Of a stretch of DNA of 12,543 bases, positions 1 to 6,510 are shown one piece after another. The notes beneath the pieces are model-generated. The model worked only from the letters and a program-made list of their open reading frames with translations, had not been told where the DNA came from and ran no database searches. The stretch comes from JBKPFU01 sp046728975 (GTDB taxonomy: Bacteria > Actinomycetota > Thermoleophilia > Gaiellales > Gaiellaceae), in assembly GCA_046728975.1 (NCBI GenBank), contig JBKPFU010000156.1, positions 1 through 12,543 of the forward strand, in the 5' to 3' direction. The position numbers and the translations under genes are program-made. How positions within the stretch are numbered: position 1 is the first letter of the stretch; the number at the start of each line of letters is the position of its first letter.

Positions 1-1
1 A

Positions 2-151
2 CGCGACCGCTTCATGGTCGCGCCGGGGCACGAGGACGAGCGGATCGAAAACGTCGTGAAGCGGACGCCGAGGTTCCTCATCGTCGATAAGTTCGGCGAG
101 GCTGAACGTGCCGCTGAGGCCGAAGAGCGCCGACAAGAAGATCGAAGCTAG
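2..151 (+). CDS. C-terminal end of an unrecognised protein (partial at left edge)
   Basis: An open frame enters from the left edge and ends at TAG 149-151. The 49 visible residues read like a real protein tail: mixed hydrophobic core (RFLIVDKFG) followed by a charged Glu/Arg-rich helix ending in EDRS. I do not recognise the family and assign no function. The same frame stays open for about 45 further codons after the TAG, up to a TGA before position 290, which could be chance or a truncated extension. It lies outside the left tRNA-Ser repeat at 340-400, so under the island model it would be host flank. The start codon is not in the window. Confidence 0.4.
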   Translation, partial: RDRFMVAPGHEDERIENVVKRTPRFLIVDKFGEAERAAEAEERRQEDRS

Positions 152-339
152 GAATCGCGCGGGCCGCTGGCGCAGTCGAACGTGTCTCACGGCTTCAGCG
201 GATACGGCGAGTCCCTTGCGGCAGCGCGTGTCGGCGAGCAGGCTGTCAGCCGGCCGTCCGCTGGGTGGGTTTCGAGCAGCGGAGCGTGAACCTCCAGAGA
301 TCGCGGGAACCCGACTAGCCAAACGGATTTCGGCGTGTC

Positions 340-400
340 CTAGCGGCGGGGGTGGGATTCGAACCCACGGGCGCCCGTTCGGGCGCCAACGGTTTTCAAG
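340..400. repeat. Distal attachment-site repeat (displaced tRNA-Ser 3' portion)
   Basis: These 61 bp are identical to 6555-6615. The copy starts one base outside the TAG that precedes the tRNA 3' end and stops at the first base of the anticodon loop. Sequence beyond 400 no longer matches the tRNA. This is the expected appearance of the attachment site far from a reconstituted tRNA. Confidence 0.85.
344..400 (-). pseudogene. Truncated tRNA-Ser(TGA), 3' portion only
   Basis: On the minus strand this carries the anticodon loop from C32, anticodon TGA (398-396), the 3' side of the anticodon stem, the long class II variable arm (GGCGCCCG/CGGGCGCC), the T arm with GGTTCGAATCC and the 3' acceptor strand with discriminator G. 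The D arm and 5' acceptor strand are absent; after position 400 the sequence is unrelated. It cannot fold as a tRNA. It is identical over its whole length to the intact gene at 6559-6647. Confidence 0.9.
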
Positions 401-484
401 GTCTGCGGATGAGGGCCGCTCCGCTCAGCTCTGCCGTTCCCGGCTCGCTCCGGTCACGCTCGGTCGGCTCCGGTCGGCTCAGAT

Positions 485-506
485 GGGCAGAAATCCGGGC
501 AGAAGT
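485..506. repeat. Double gggcagaa repeat, left; possible integrase arm-type site
   Basis: Two gggcagaa octamers at 485-492 and 497-504, 12 bp apart start to start. The whole 22-bp unit matches 6461-6482 at 21 of 22 positions. It begins 85 bp inside the left tRNA-derived repeat. Arm-type function is inferred from placement. Confidence 0.6.
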
Positions 507-603
507 TCGGCGCCGATTACTTACGCTTTGGCTCTGGCGGACGGACGGCGCTCGGATTTCGTGGGCTGGTTGGCCGTGCGGCAATGGGCTCGACTGCATG
601 CTG

Positions 604-1105
604 TCAGCCGAGGCGCAGGATCGTCTCCTCGATTTCTCCCCGCGACCGGGCGCGAAATCGCGGTTGACGCGGGTAGCCGCGCGAACGGGTCGGCGCGGGA
701 GAAGGCGACGTCCCGGGATGAATACGGGCGACGGACGAGACGAGCGTCGAGATCTCCCCGGCGATCCGCTCGCGCGCCTGGAACGCTGCGACCACGGCCT
801 CGGCGGCCGCGTTCAGGGTTGCCGCCGCGACCTCGCCTTCCCGCTCCAGGCCCTTGACCAGCTCGGCGAGATGCTCGGCGGTGAAGTGCTGCGCTTGCTC
901 ATGCGCGTCACGAACGGCTGCGCGCCCACCCGCGACCCCTTCTCAGCCACGGCTGTTCGGCCTCGGCTCGGGCGCGGGCGAGTGCGTCCTCGGCTTGCCG
1001 TCGCTCTCGACGCTCCGCCGGCGCCGCCCGGAGCTCGCGCGGCTGGGGATCGTATTCGTCGAGAACGGCTCGGGCTCGTTCTACGCGGTCGCTGACAACT
1101 CCCGA
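604..1105 (-). pseudogene. Frameshifted unknown ORF with helical, Ala/Glu/Arg-rich product
   Basis: Two minus-strand frames look protein-like and abut. The upstream frame (about 1105 down to 950) reads as a charged helix with ERRERRQAEDALARARAEAE. It shifts by one base near 940-955 into a second frame that runs to TGA at 606-604 and contains EQAQHFTAEHLAELVKGLE, then an alanine-rich helix. Neither frame has a credible start codon with a ribosome site. The amphipathic helical pattern suggests a once-coding gene, broken by a one-base deletion and 5' truncation. I do not recognise the family. The rest of 401-1309 holds the left gggcagaa repeat and short repeats at 1211-1258; I see no intact gene there. 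Confidence 0.3.
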
Positions 1106-1210
1106 CTACTGCCTACCAATTCCCCACCAAAATGAGCGTGTCACGCGACGAGCGCGGCCGCTGGAAGAAGCGGCGGACCGCCTTCGGGCTGCGCGGCCAT
1201 CCCTAAAGCG

Positions 1211-1258
1211 CCGGCGCCCGCCGTCGACCAGGCACGACCAGGCACAAACCGGCGCCCG
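1211..1258. repeat. Nested short direct repeats downstream of the protease gene
   Basis: The decamer ccggcgcccg occurs at 1211-1220 and 1249-1258. Between them the decamer cgaccaggca is tandemly duplicated at 1225-1234 and 1235-1244. Function unknown; they lie just beyond the 3' end of the minus-strand protease gene. Confidence 0.6.
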
Positions 1259-1309
1259 AGCTCACGCTCGAGGAGCAGGGGCGCGGCGCGATGGATGAGC
1301 CGGCGGCGA

Positions 1310-2191
1310 TCAGTACACGGTGACTCCGTAGGCGTTGGCGGCTTCGCGGACCGGCTGGAAGAAGGTGGTGCCACCGGACTTGCAGTCTCCGCTGCCTCCG
1401 GAGGTGAGTCCTAGCGCCCTCGTCCCGTCATAGAGCGGGCCGCCGGAGTCGCCCGGCTCTGCACACACGTTGGTTTGAATCAAGCCACTCACAACACCAT
1501 GAAGACGACCGGTGTAACGGACCGAGACGTTCAGGGCGGTGACTGTGCCTGCGTGCGTACCGGTGGTGGACCCGTCGCGCACGACCGACTCGCCGACGAA
1601 GGCGTCCGCCGTGGTGAACCCACCTGGGTGGGACAGCGAGGTGTTTTGGTAGCGGACCAGCGCGTAGTCATTGCCCGGGAAGCTGTAGTTGACAGTCGGG
1701 CCGATCAGTGTGGTCTGCCCCGAGTTGGTGTACCAGGTGTTGACAAGCTTCCCGCAGTGCCCGGCGGACAGGAAATAGCAGGTGCTTCCACTGACCACGT
1801 TGAAGCCGAGCGAGCAGCGGTACCCGCCGCCGTAGATGGCATCGCCGCCCGACAGCAGCGGCCGGAACGCACCGAGCACGTGCTTGATCCGGATGGCCCC
1901 GGCATTGGCGCCGGCGCTCTCCTTGATGGTGGCCACCTCCGCGGCCGAGACGGTGCTGTCAGCGGTCACCACCACTCGGTCGGAGGCGCCGTCCACGTAC
2001 CACGCGATGCCTCGGACCCCTGACTGCTCGACCGCGTGGCGGGCCGCGGAAAGCTGGCCTTTGCTGACGTGGCGTGTGGCCGCGGGGGCGGCGGGGGACA
2101 TGATCCACACCCAAATCGCTGCCAGGGCGATGGCGACGGCGAGCAACTGGGCGGCTCTCGTCGCAGGACGTCGCGCTGGAAGGGGGTTCAT
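1310..2191 (-). CDS. Streptogrisin-type secreted serine protease (chymotrypsin fold, prepro form)
   Basis: A 293-residue secreted endopeptidase of the streptogrisin/alpha-lytic group (S1). The start is the ATG at 2191, because AGGAGAGGAGG lies about 10 bases upstream; the longer GTG start at 2218 would put that site inside the gene. A signal segment spans about residues 13-38, followed by a short propeptide (about 40-112). The mature enzyme should begin near L113, before SGGDAIY, matching the streptogrisin B N-terminus. The catalytic triad is visible: H145 in LSAGHC, D175 in GNDYALVRY, S249 in CAEPGDSGGP. Cys126-146 and Cys243-270 match the two family disulfides; Cys138 looks unpaired. The C-terminus (GGTTFFQPV...YGVTVY) is close to Streptomyces enzymes. 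It stands alone inside the putative island, so horizontal acquisition is plausible. Confidence 0.93.
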   Translation of the reverse strand: MNPLPARRPATRAAQLLAVAIALAAIWVWIMSPAAPAATRHVSKGQLSAARHAVEQSGVRGIAWYVDGASDRVVVTADSTVSAAEVATIKESAGANAGAIRIKHVLGAFRPLLSGGDAIYGGGYRCSLGFNVVSGSTCYFLSAGHCGKLVNTWYTNSGQTTLIGPTVNYSFPGNDYALVRYQNTSLSHPGGFTTADAFVGESVVRDGSTTGTHAGTVTALNVSVRYTGRLHGVVSGLIQTNVCAEPGDSGGPLYDGTRALGLTSGGSGDCKSGGTTFFQPVREAANAYGVTVY

Positions 2192-2262
2192 AACCACGGG
2201 TCCTCCTCTCCTAGTCACAGTGGCTTCCTGAAGGGGTTCCGAACCTGACGAGAGCGTGTGCG

Positions 2263-2275
2263 CTGGCTAAGCCAG
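2263..2275. promoter_or_regulatory. Perfect palindrome upstream of the protease gene, possible operator
   Basis: ctggct / agccag with a single central base, about 70 bp upstream of the protease ATG. The position suits a repressor site, but no adjacent intact regulator supports it. The 2192-2860 gap holds this palindrome, a hairpin at 2494-2515, a MarR-like fragment and a 40-bp tandem repeat, and no intact gene. Confidence 0.25.
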
Positions 2276-2493
2276 ACAGCCCAGGCTTCGGACCTCTGCG
2301 CCTGGCTCGGGCTCGATAATCGGCCGCAGCAACGATGTTCTGCCTCCGCGATCGCAAGTCGCGGGCCCCCTTCGTTGCTGGAAGAGTGGTACTACGACCA
2401 GTCGCAATTGTCAACCAGTAGAGACGCGATTAACGCATGGAAGGCTCGACCCCGCGCACACTCCCGCACACTCAGCGCGCGCGCGCGAGGGCC

Positions 2494-2515
2494 AAACGGC
2501 TCAACCAAGCCGTTT
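2494..2515. terminator. Terminator-like hairpin
   Basis: aaacggct and agccgttt form a perfect 8-bp stem around a 6-base loop. The A-run and T-run at the stem ends make it usable on either strand, but there is no long U tract. It follows an alternating CG run at about 2474-2488. Confidence 0.3.
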
Positions 2516-2599
2516 CTGCGCCCGAACACGCCCGAACGGCCAGGAGGAATTCGCTCAGACGCGGCAGGAGTTCCGCCAGGGCGACGCGCGCAGGCCGCT

Positions 2600-2755
2600 A
2601 AGCCGCGCCTGACCGATGCAGGCGCACGAGCAGCGCGTCGCGTGGCTGCGAACACTCACTCCCGAGCAAACGCGCGCACTTCCACGAGCAGCCGCAGTAT
2701 TTGAAGTTGTTTCGCGCGCACTTCCACGAGCAGCCGCAGTATTTGAAGTTGTCCG
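2600..2755 (+). pseudogene. MarR-like regulator C-terminal fragment, frameshifted and internally duplicated
   Basis: One plus frame starting near 2600 reads PRLTDAGARAARRV, resembling the RLTxAGR wing/dimer-helix junction of MarR regulators. A second frame from 2616 reads HEQRVAWLRTLTPEQTRALP, resembling the final dimerisation helices (LTPEE...L). The two overlap and differ by one frame, and no helix-turn-helix region is found upstream, so this is a broken C-terminal remnant at best. The tail is duplicated by the 40-bp tandem repeat at 2671-2752, which in this frame duplicates LPRAAAVFEVV. The family call rests on short motifs only. Confidence 0.35.
2671..2752. repeat. 40-bp perfect tandem direct repeat
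   Basis: 2671-2710 and 2713-2752 are identical over 40 bp with two extra bases between them (period 42). Each unit starts with cgcgcgcacttcc and ends with tttgaagttgt. Two copies only, with a period divisible by three, so the reading frame is kept. Confidence 0.95.
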
Positions 2756-2860
2756 AGGAGGGGCCGTGGCGCGAGAGAGAGAGCCCGGCCGCTCCCACTC
2801 GCGCCGGTGCCTGCTCGAGTGTCGCTCGATCTCGCCCGCGCGTGCCGAGGAAACGAAGCT

Positions 2861-3814
2861 TCACGCGCGCCAGCGGACGACGAACCGCTCGCGCTCCTCG
2901 ACCACCTCGGTGCCGAACTTCCGGCACGTATCCCGGAAGCGGCGCCCGATCCACGCCAACTCCTCGCCGCGCGCGAGCCGGGTGTGGCAGAACTCGAGCT
3001 TCAGTGGTACTGCTTCGAGGCTCGCCGGGCCAGCTCGGTCGAGCTCGACGAGAAAAAGCAGACCGAGGTCGTTGCGGAGCCTCGGATCGACCGCGTAGTC
3101 GTCGAGGAAATCGCCGAGGTCGTAGAGCACGCCTTGCTCGACCGCGTGGAAGACGTGCGCCGAGTGGCCGGCGACGAGCGCTGCTCCCGCGGCGCGGAGC
3201 GCGCGGGCGGAGCGGCGAAGCGTAGAGGTCGGCTCCGTCACCATGTTCGGCCCCCAGTGTGGCGTCACCAACACGGCGTCCGCTTCGGCAGCGTCGATCG
3301 CCACCGGCAGCCAGTCCAGTCCGTGCTCGAGGTCAGCGTAGGCGACCCCGGGCGTCTCCACGCCGGCGGAGTACTCGGCCGGATGATCGCTGCAGCCGAG
3401 CACCGCGAGCCGCAAACCGCCTGCCTCGAGTACTGCCGGCGCGCGCGCCCGCTCGCGGTTGGAGCCGGCGCCGACCCAGGCGATCCCCGCCGCCCGGAGA
3501 TGCTCGAAGGTGTCGAGCAGGGCATCGGGGCCAAAGTCGAGTGCGTGATTGTTGGCCAGCGTCACGCATTCGACTCCCAGCCGGACGAGGACGTCGATTG
3601 CCGCCGGTGGAGCGCGGAAGAAGAACGGCTTCCGCGCGGCCGACCACCGCTCGCCCCGGTTGGAGATGCAGCACTCGAGGTTGAGCACGAAGAGGTCCGC
3701 CTCCCTCGCCACCTCGACCACCTCGTCTGCGACCAGCGCTTCGGGACCTGCTTCGGTGATCGCCCGCGAGACCTCCCGACCCAGCATCGTGTCTCCGGCG
3801 AGAGCGAGCTTCAT
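2861..3814 (-). CDS. CapA/PgsA-family metallophosphoesterase-like protein
   Basis: A 317-residue protein of the CapA (poly-gamma-glutamate synthesis, PGA_cap) branch of the calcineurin-like phosphoesterase fold. Visible family motifs: GDTMLGR (residues 7-13, metal-binding D8), NLE (45-47), LANNHALDFG (87-95), TPHWG (184-188) and GHSAH (216-220), all in the usual order. Unlike classical membrane-anchored CapA it begins directly with MKLALAGDTM, with no signal peptide or transmembrane segment, so it is probably cytoplasmic. No capB/capC or ligase genes lie nearby, so a polyglutamate role is not supported and the substrate is unknown. The ATG at 3814 is chosen because the fold's first strand starts there; the ribosome site is weak. 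It is isolated in the island. Confidence 0.85.
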   Translation of the reverse strand: MKLALAGDTMLGREVSRAITEAGPEALVADEVVEVAREADLFVLNLECCISNRGERWSAARKPFFFRAPPAAIDVLVRLGVECVTLANNHALDFGPDALLDTFEHLRAAGIAWVGAGSNRERARAPAVLEAGGLRLAVLGCSDHPAEYSAGVETPGVAYADLEHGLDWLPVAIDAAEADAVLVTPHWGPNMVTEPTSTLRRSARALRAAGAALVAGHSAHVFHAVEQGVLYDLGDFLDDYAVDPRLRNDLGLLFLVELDRAGPASLEAVPLKLEFCHTRLARGEELAWIGRRFRDTCRKFGTEVVEERERFVVRWRA

Positions 3815-3979
3815 TTCTCATTCAGGCTGCCGAATCGCGCCTGCGATGTCTCCGGAGGAAAATGTGATCGGCCTCTATCAGGAACCTGCTTAGTGAGAGA
3901 CGCTCTGCTCGCCCTCCAGACGCGCTACTCCCGCGACCGCGTGGAGTCGAGCTTCGGAAGATCGGGCGTGCCTACGACA

Positions 3980-4004
3980 AAGGGCCGCCTGCGGGGCGGC
4001 CCTT
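3980..4004 (-). terminator. Strong GC hairpin terminator downstream of the Cys-repeat gene
   Basis: aagggccgcc (3980-3989) and ggcggccctt (3995-4004) form a perfect 10-bp stem around a 5-base loop, 28 bp beyond the stop of the minus-strand gene at 4033. A short T run follows on the minus strand. The remaining gap to 3814 holds only a ribosome-site-like ggaggaaa (near 3855) before a nine-codon frame. Confidence 0.65.
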
Positions 4005-4032
4005 CGCCGGTTAACGGTTACTGAGAAACCGA

Positions 4033-4863
4033 CTACTTCTGCTTTGCATGCGCGGCAACGCACTTGGCAAAGGCGTTCGGTCGTGTGCCGTACTTCTGTC
4101 GGAAGTCGGCCGGATTCGAGCTGCGCATCGCCCTACACGTCTTCGCCGCGTTCACGAGCGAGCGCCGAAGCTGAGTCGTGCTGGCTTGCAGTTTCTTCAC
4201 GACGCAGTTGCCGAAGGCGTTGCTGAGGTCAGGATTTGTTCCGTAGAACTGCTGGAACGTCTGCCCGTTGTGCGTCGCGGCGAAGTTTGGGTCGTTTAGC
4301 TCGGACAGACACGCCGATGCGCCGGCAACGATGCTCGCGGACTGGGCGCGAGCGACGAGCGAGACACACTTGCCGAAGGCGTTGCTGTGGTTGGCGTTCG
4401 TCCCGAACGACTGCGCGAAGACCGCGCGAGTCATGCTCGTGCGCAGTGCAGAACAGGCCTGGGCCGGGTTCAGCCCCGACTGCTCGACCGTCGACGAACT
4501 ACGAGCCTTGCGGGAGACGCAATTGCCGAACGCATTCCTCCCGTTCGGGCCGCTGCCGTAAAACTGGGCGAACGTCTTGCCGCCGTGCGCCGAGGCGAAG
4601 TTCGGATCCGCCCGCTCTGCCCGACAAAGCGCGTTCGCGCTGCTTGCATTTTGCAGCTCGAGTTGCGCCATTTTCGCCACGCACTTGCCGAAGGCATTCG
4701 ACGTCCCGGCGGCTCCAAAGGCCTGGTTGAAGGCCGCAATCCCCATCTTCGCGCGGAGCGCGGCACAGTCCTTGGCGGCGGCCTGCGTGGGTGTCGGGGT
4801 CGCGAGCCCGGCTACGGGCGCTAGCGTGAGCGTCGCGAAAGCCAAGGCGATTACTTTTCGCAT
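4033..4863 (-). CDS. Secreted protein of five Cys-paired NAFGxC repeats, function unknown
   Basis: 276 residues from the ATG at 4863, chosen because GAAAGGGG sits about 8 bases upstream and a signal peptide follows at once (MRKVIALAFA...PTQAAA, cleavage near residue 30). The mature part consists of five imperfect repeats, each with one Cys at its start and one in a NAF(G/A)(K/N)CV motif: Cys 33/61, 80/115, 137/166, 185/220, 243/268. The repeats alternate: short type (1, 3, 5; 25-29 residues between Cys) and long type (2, 4; 35 residues, with DPNFA...H.G.TF.QFYG). This suggests a string of small disulfide-closed domains, each with a FG/YG aromatic turn, exported to the cell surface. I know of no characterised function. 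The hairpin at 3980-4004 ends the transcript; no partner gene is adjacent. Confidence 0.85.
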   Translation of the reverse strand: MRKVIALAFATLTLAPVAGLATPTPTQAAAKDCAALRAKMGIAAFNQAFGAAGTSNAFGKCVAKMAQLELQNASSANALCRAERADPNFASAHGGKTFAQFYGSGPNGRNAFGNCVSRKARSSSTVEQSGLNPAQACSALRTSMTRAVFAQSFGTNANHSNAFGKCVSLVARAQSASIVAGASACLSELNDPNFAATHNGQTFQQFYGTNPDLSNAFGNCVVKKLQASTTQLRRSLVNAAKTCRAMRSSNPADFRQKYGTRPNAFAKCVAAHAKQK

Positions 4864-4953
4864 ATCGAAACCCCTTTCCAAACTGCTTGTCCGCCTGAGA
4901 AGACGCTATTAGCTCAGCTTTCTTGTCCCTTGCTCACGCAGGTCACGCGGTGG

Positions 4954-5346
4954 TCACGGCTCGGAGTCGAGAAGGGTCAGCACCTCGCTGAGCGACGCGA
5001 GCTCCGGGCCGGTCCAGTGGTGCGGTGGATTCGTGTCGCCAGGGCGGAGGAGGATGGCGTCCATTCCGATCGCCCGCGCTCCTTCCAACTCGTCGTCGGC
5101 GCCGTCGCCGACGTAGAAGCACTGGTTCGGTTCAATCCCGAGGCGCCTGATGGCGAGGTCGAAGATGCGCCGGTCAGGCTTCATAAGCCCCTCTTCGCAC
5201 GAGAACACCTGCACGTCGATCAGGCCGGCGAGCGACGAGTTATGCCACAGAGGAGGCACCTCGGAGCTGGTATTGCTGACGACCGCGGTGCCGATGCCGA
5301 GCGAGCGGAGGCGAGCGAGCGTCGATGCTGCATCACGAGCAATGAG
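4954..5346 (-). pseudogene. HAD-like hydrolase, N-terminally truncated
   Basis: The last 130 codons of a minus-strand frame are a clear HAD-superfamily C-terminal half: motif II (AVVSNTS), motif III lysine in GLMKPDRRIF, and motif IV GDGADDE, followed by a typical GMDAILLRPG strand. Full HAD phosphatases have about 200-230 residues. Here motif I (nucleophile DxDxT) and the cap domain are missing; upstream of about 5346 the frame becomes unstructured Arg/Pro-rich shadow. Without the nucleophilic Asp it cannot be catalytic. Another minus frame at about 5470-5332 reads like a different protein fragment (DGRQILASKPAREADKVLAL...VVTLVVPDDQ) and abuts it, suggesting a rearrangement junction near 5340. 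Confidence 0.75.
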
Positions 5347-5474
5347 AGGTCGCGCTGATCGTCTGGAACCACCAGGGTGACCACGGCGCCGGAACGCACA
5401 AGAGCAAGCACCTTGTCTGCTTCCCGGGCCGGCTTCGATGCAAGGATCTGCCTGCCGTCGAGGAGGAGGGAACG

Positions 5475-5741
5475 ATGAGGACCTTTGGGGTTGCACTACT
5501 GCTATCGGCCGTACTCGCGGTGGCAGCGGTCGCTTTTGGCTTGGCTGCCGCACCCGCTTTCGCGCACCGGAGTGGGTGTCACCGATGGCACACCTGCCCG
5601 AGCGATCATGCGACCTATCGGTGGCGCGATCCGCGGACCGGAATTCGCTGGCTGTGCGTCGAGCCCACGGCTGACGAGCGGAATGCGACGTTTCGCAAGC
5701 GGATCGTGTGGCGCGGATACATCTATTGGTGCAAACGTTAG
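5475..5741 (+). CDS. Small secreted Cys/Trp-rich protein, hypothetical
   Basis: 88 residues with a strong ribosome site (ggaggaggg, about 5 bases before the ATG). Residues 1-30 form a signal peptide ending in APAFA/H. The mature 58 residues are basic and aromatic, with CHRWHTCPSD near the start and two further Cys (WLCV and YWCK at the C-terminus), so two disulfides are possible. The SGCHRWHxCPSD stretch recurs in small exported bacterial proteins and next to excalibur or nuclease domains, but here no nuclease domain is present. Function unknown. It is transcribed away from the truncated HAD gene, whose 5' region it may have replaced. Confidence 0.75.
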   Translation: MRTFGVALLLSAVLAVAAVAFGLAAAPAFAHRSGCHRWHTCPSDHATYRWRDPRTGIRWLCVEPTADERNATFRKRIVWRGYIYWCKR

Positions 5742-5930
5742 GAAAGGGCGCTGGGCCGTAGCGCTGCCGCACTTCCGGCATCCGAGCGGGCATGCGCAAC
5801 TCTCGCACATGCCGGGTCAGTTTCGATAACGAACGACTCGGGAGGAACAGATTGCCCGCCCTGCCCGCGACGGCCCGTTGGTGAGTGTGCTGTCACTCGA
5901 CGTTCTGACCTTTTAATCCACCCTACTCGG

Positions 5931-5962
5931 GGAGACAGGGGCGACTCTGCCCCTAAGTCTCC
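5931..5962. terminator. Hairpin at the cupin 3' end
   Basis: ggagac+aggggc pairs with gcccct+gtctcc around a 6-base loop, with a two-base bulge between the two 6-bp stem halves. It overlaps the cupin stop codon, so it could serve as its terminator, but no U tract follows on the minus strand. I see no gene in 5742-5930. Confidence 0.4.
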
Positions 5963-6381
5963 GGTGGGCATGCCGCAGGATCGACCGCGTTCTCACGCGA
6001 GAAGGCGAGGCCGATGTCATCAACGCCCATCTGGCCAGCCGGAGCGGTTAGTACGACGATCACGCCCGTCTCTAAGTGCTCAACCACGTCCGGGTACAAC
6101 ATCGTGCTCACAATCAGGACGCGGACAGGCTCGTCGGTCCTGTTCTCGACGCTATGGGCGCCGCCCTTTCCAGCCGGGCACGCCACAACCGCACCGACGG
6201 GCAGCGTCTGCGAACCATCCGCCGTTCGGAGGGTGGGGCGTCCTGCGAGAACGATGATGAGTTGCTCGTTGGCGTGATGAACATGGAGCGGCGAAACTTG
6301 CCCGCCCGGCGCGATCTCGTACAGTGACGCGTCCAGGCGTTCGGCGCCAGCCTGTGCCCCGATCGACCGGTCACTCCGACT
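5953..6381 (-). pseudogene. Cupin-2 domain protein lacking its N-terminus and start codon
   Basis: The frame encodes both cupin motifs: motif 1 as HVHHANE followed by a Gly (HxHxxxxE type), and motif 2 as GAVVACPAGKGGAH...N. The metal ligands (three His, one Glu) are all present, and the C-terminal strand (EPVRVLIVSTMLYPDVVEH) is typical of single-domain cupins. The frame opens right after a TGA at 6384-6382, and no ATG, GTG or TTG occurs before motif 1; the first GTG is at 6186, inside the barrel. Relatives carry about 25-35 more N-terminal residues. It is therefore probably 5'-truncated, its lost part lying where the plus-strand integrase-like tail now sits. A CTG start cannot be excluded. 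Confidence 0.6.
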
Positions 6382-6484
6382 TCAAGACGACGCAGGGCAC
6401 ATCGATCTCGCTGGCGTGAGGTTCCGCGCCGAGGCGCAGGCGCTCGAGGATCGCGTGTTTGGGCAGAAGTCCGGGCAGAAGTAG
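6281..6484 (+). pseudogene. Possible tyrosine integrase C-terminal stub
   Basis: An open plus frame after TGA 6278-6280 ends at TAG 6482-6484. Its last 36 codons (from about 6377) read like an integrase tail: a helix FRAEAQALEDRV and the basic end GQKSGQK. It points at the tRNA, ends 75 bp from it and is followed by a good terminator; integrases often sit in this position beside their att site. No catalytic R-H-R-Y motif is present, so at most the extreme C-terminus survives. The GQKSGQK codons coincide with the double gggcagaa repeat. The first third of the frame overlaps the cupin antisense and is probably non-coding. Confidence 0.3.
6461..6482. repeat. Double gggcagaa repeat, right; possible integrase arm-type site
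   Basis: gggcagaa at 6461-6468 and 6473-6480, again 12 bp apart; 21/22 match to 485-506 in the same orientation. It ends 73 bp before the tRNA-derived core repeat. In a circularised element the two copies would flank the core, one on each side. Confidence 0.6.
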
Positions 6485-6510
6485 CGGCCGCGTCGCCACA
6501 CTCGACAACG

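Noticed and set aside
108..1095. Two long plus-strand frames (108-857 and 352-1095)
   Set aside because: Both read straight through the tRNA-Ser fragment and give Arg/Pro-rich low-complexity products typical of high-GC non-coding frames.
1133..1207. 24-codon plus frame starting MSVSRDERGRWKKR, reminiscent of an integrase N-terminus
   Set aside because: Too short, no ribosome site, and basic N-terminal motifs of this kind arise often by chance.
2474..2488. Alternating CG run, possible Z-DNA or regulatory element
   Set aside because: Short and expected by chance at this GC content; no supporting context.
2671..2752. CRISPR-like repeat
   Set aside because: Only two 40-bp copies with a 2-bp gap and no spacers; it is a simple tandem duplication. 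No CRISPR array is present anywhere in the window.
3855..3893. Nine-codon frame after a strong ggaggaaa site
   Set aside because: Too short and unconserved-looking; may be the relic of a lost gene start but cannot be supported.
2807..4024. Plus-strand open frame of about 405 codons
   Set aside because: Antisense of the CapA-family gene, whose motifs are unmistakable on the minus strand; the plus product has no fold-like pattern.
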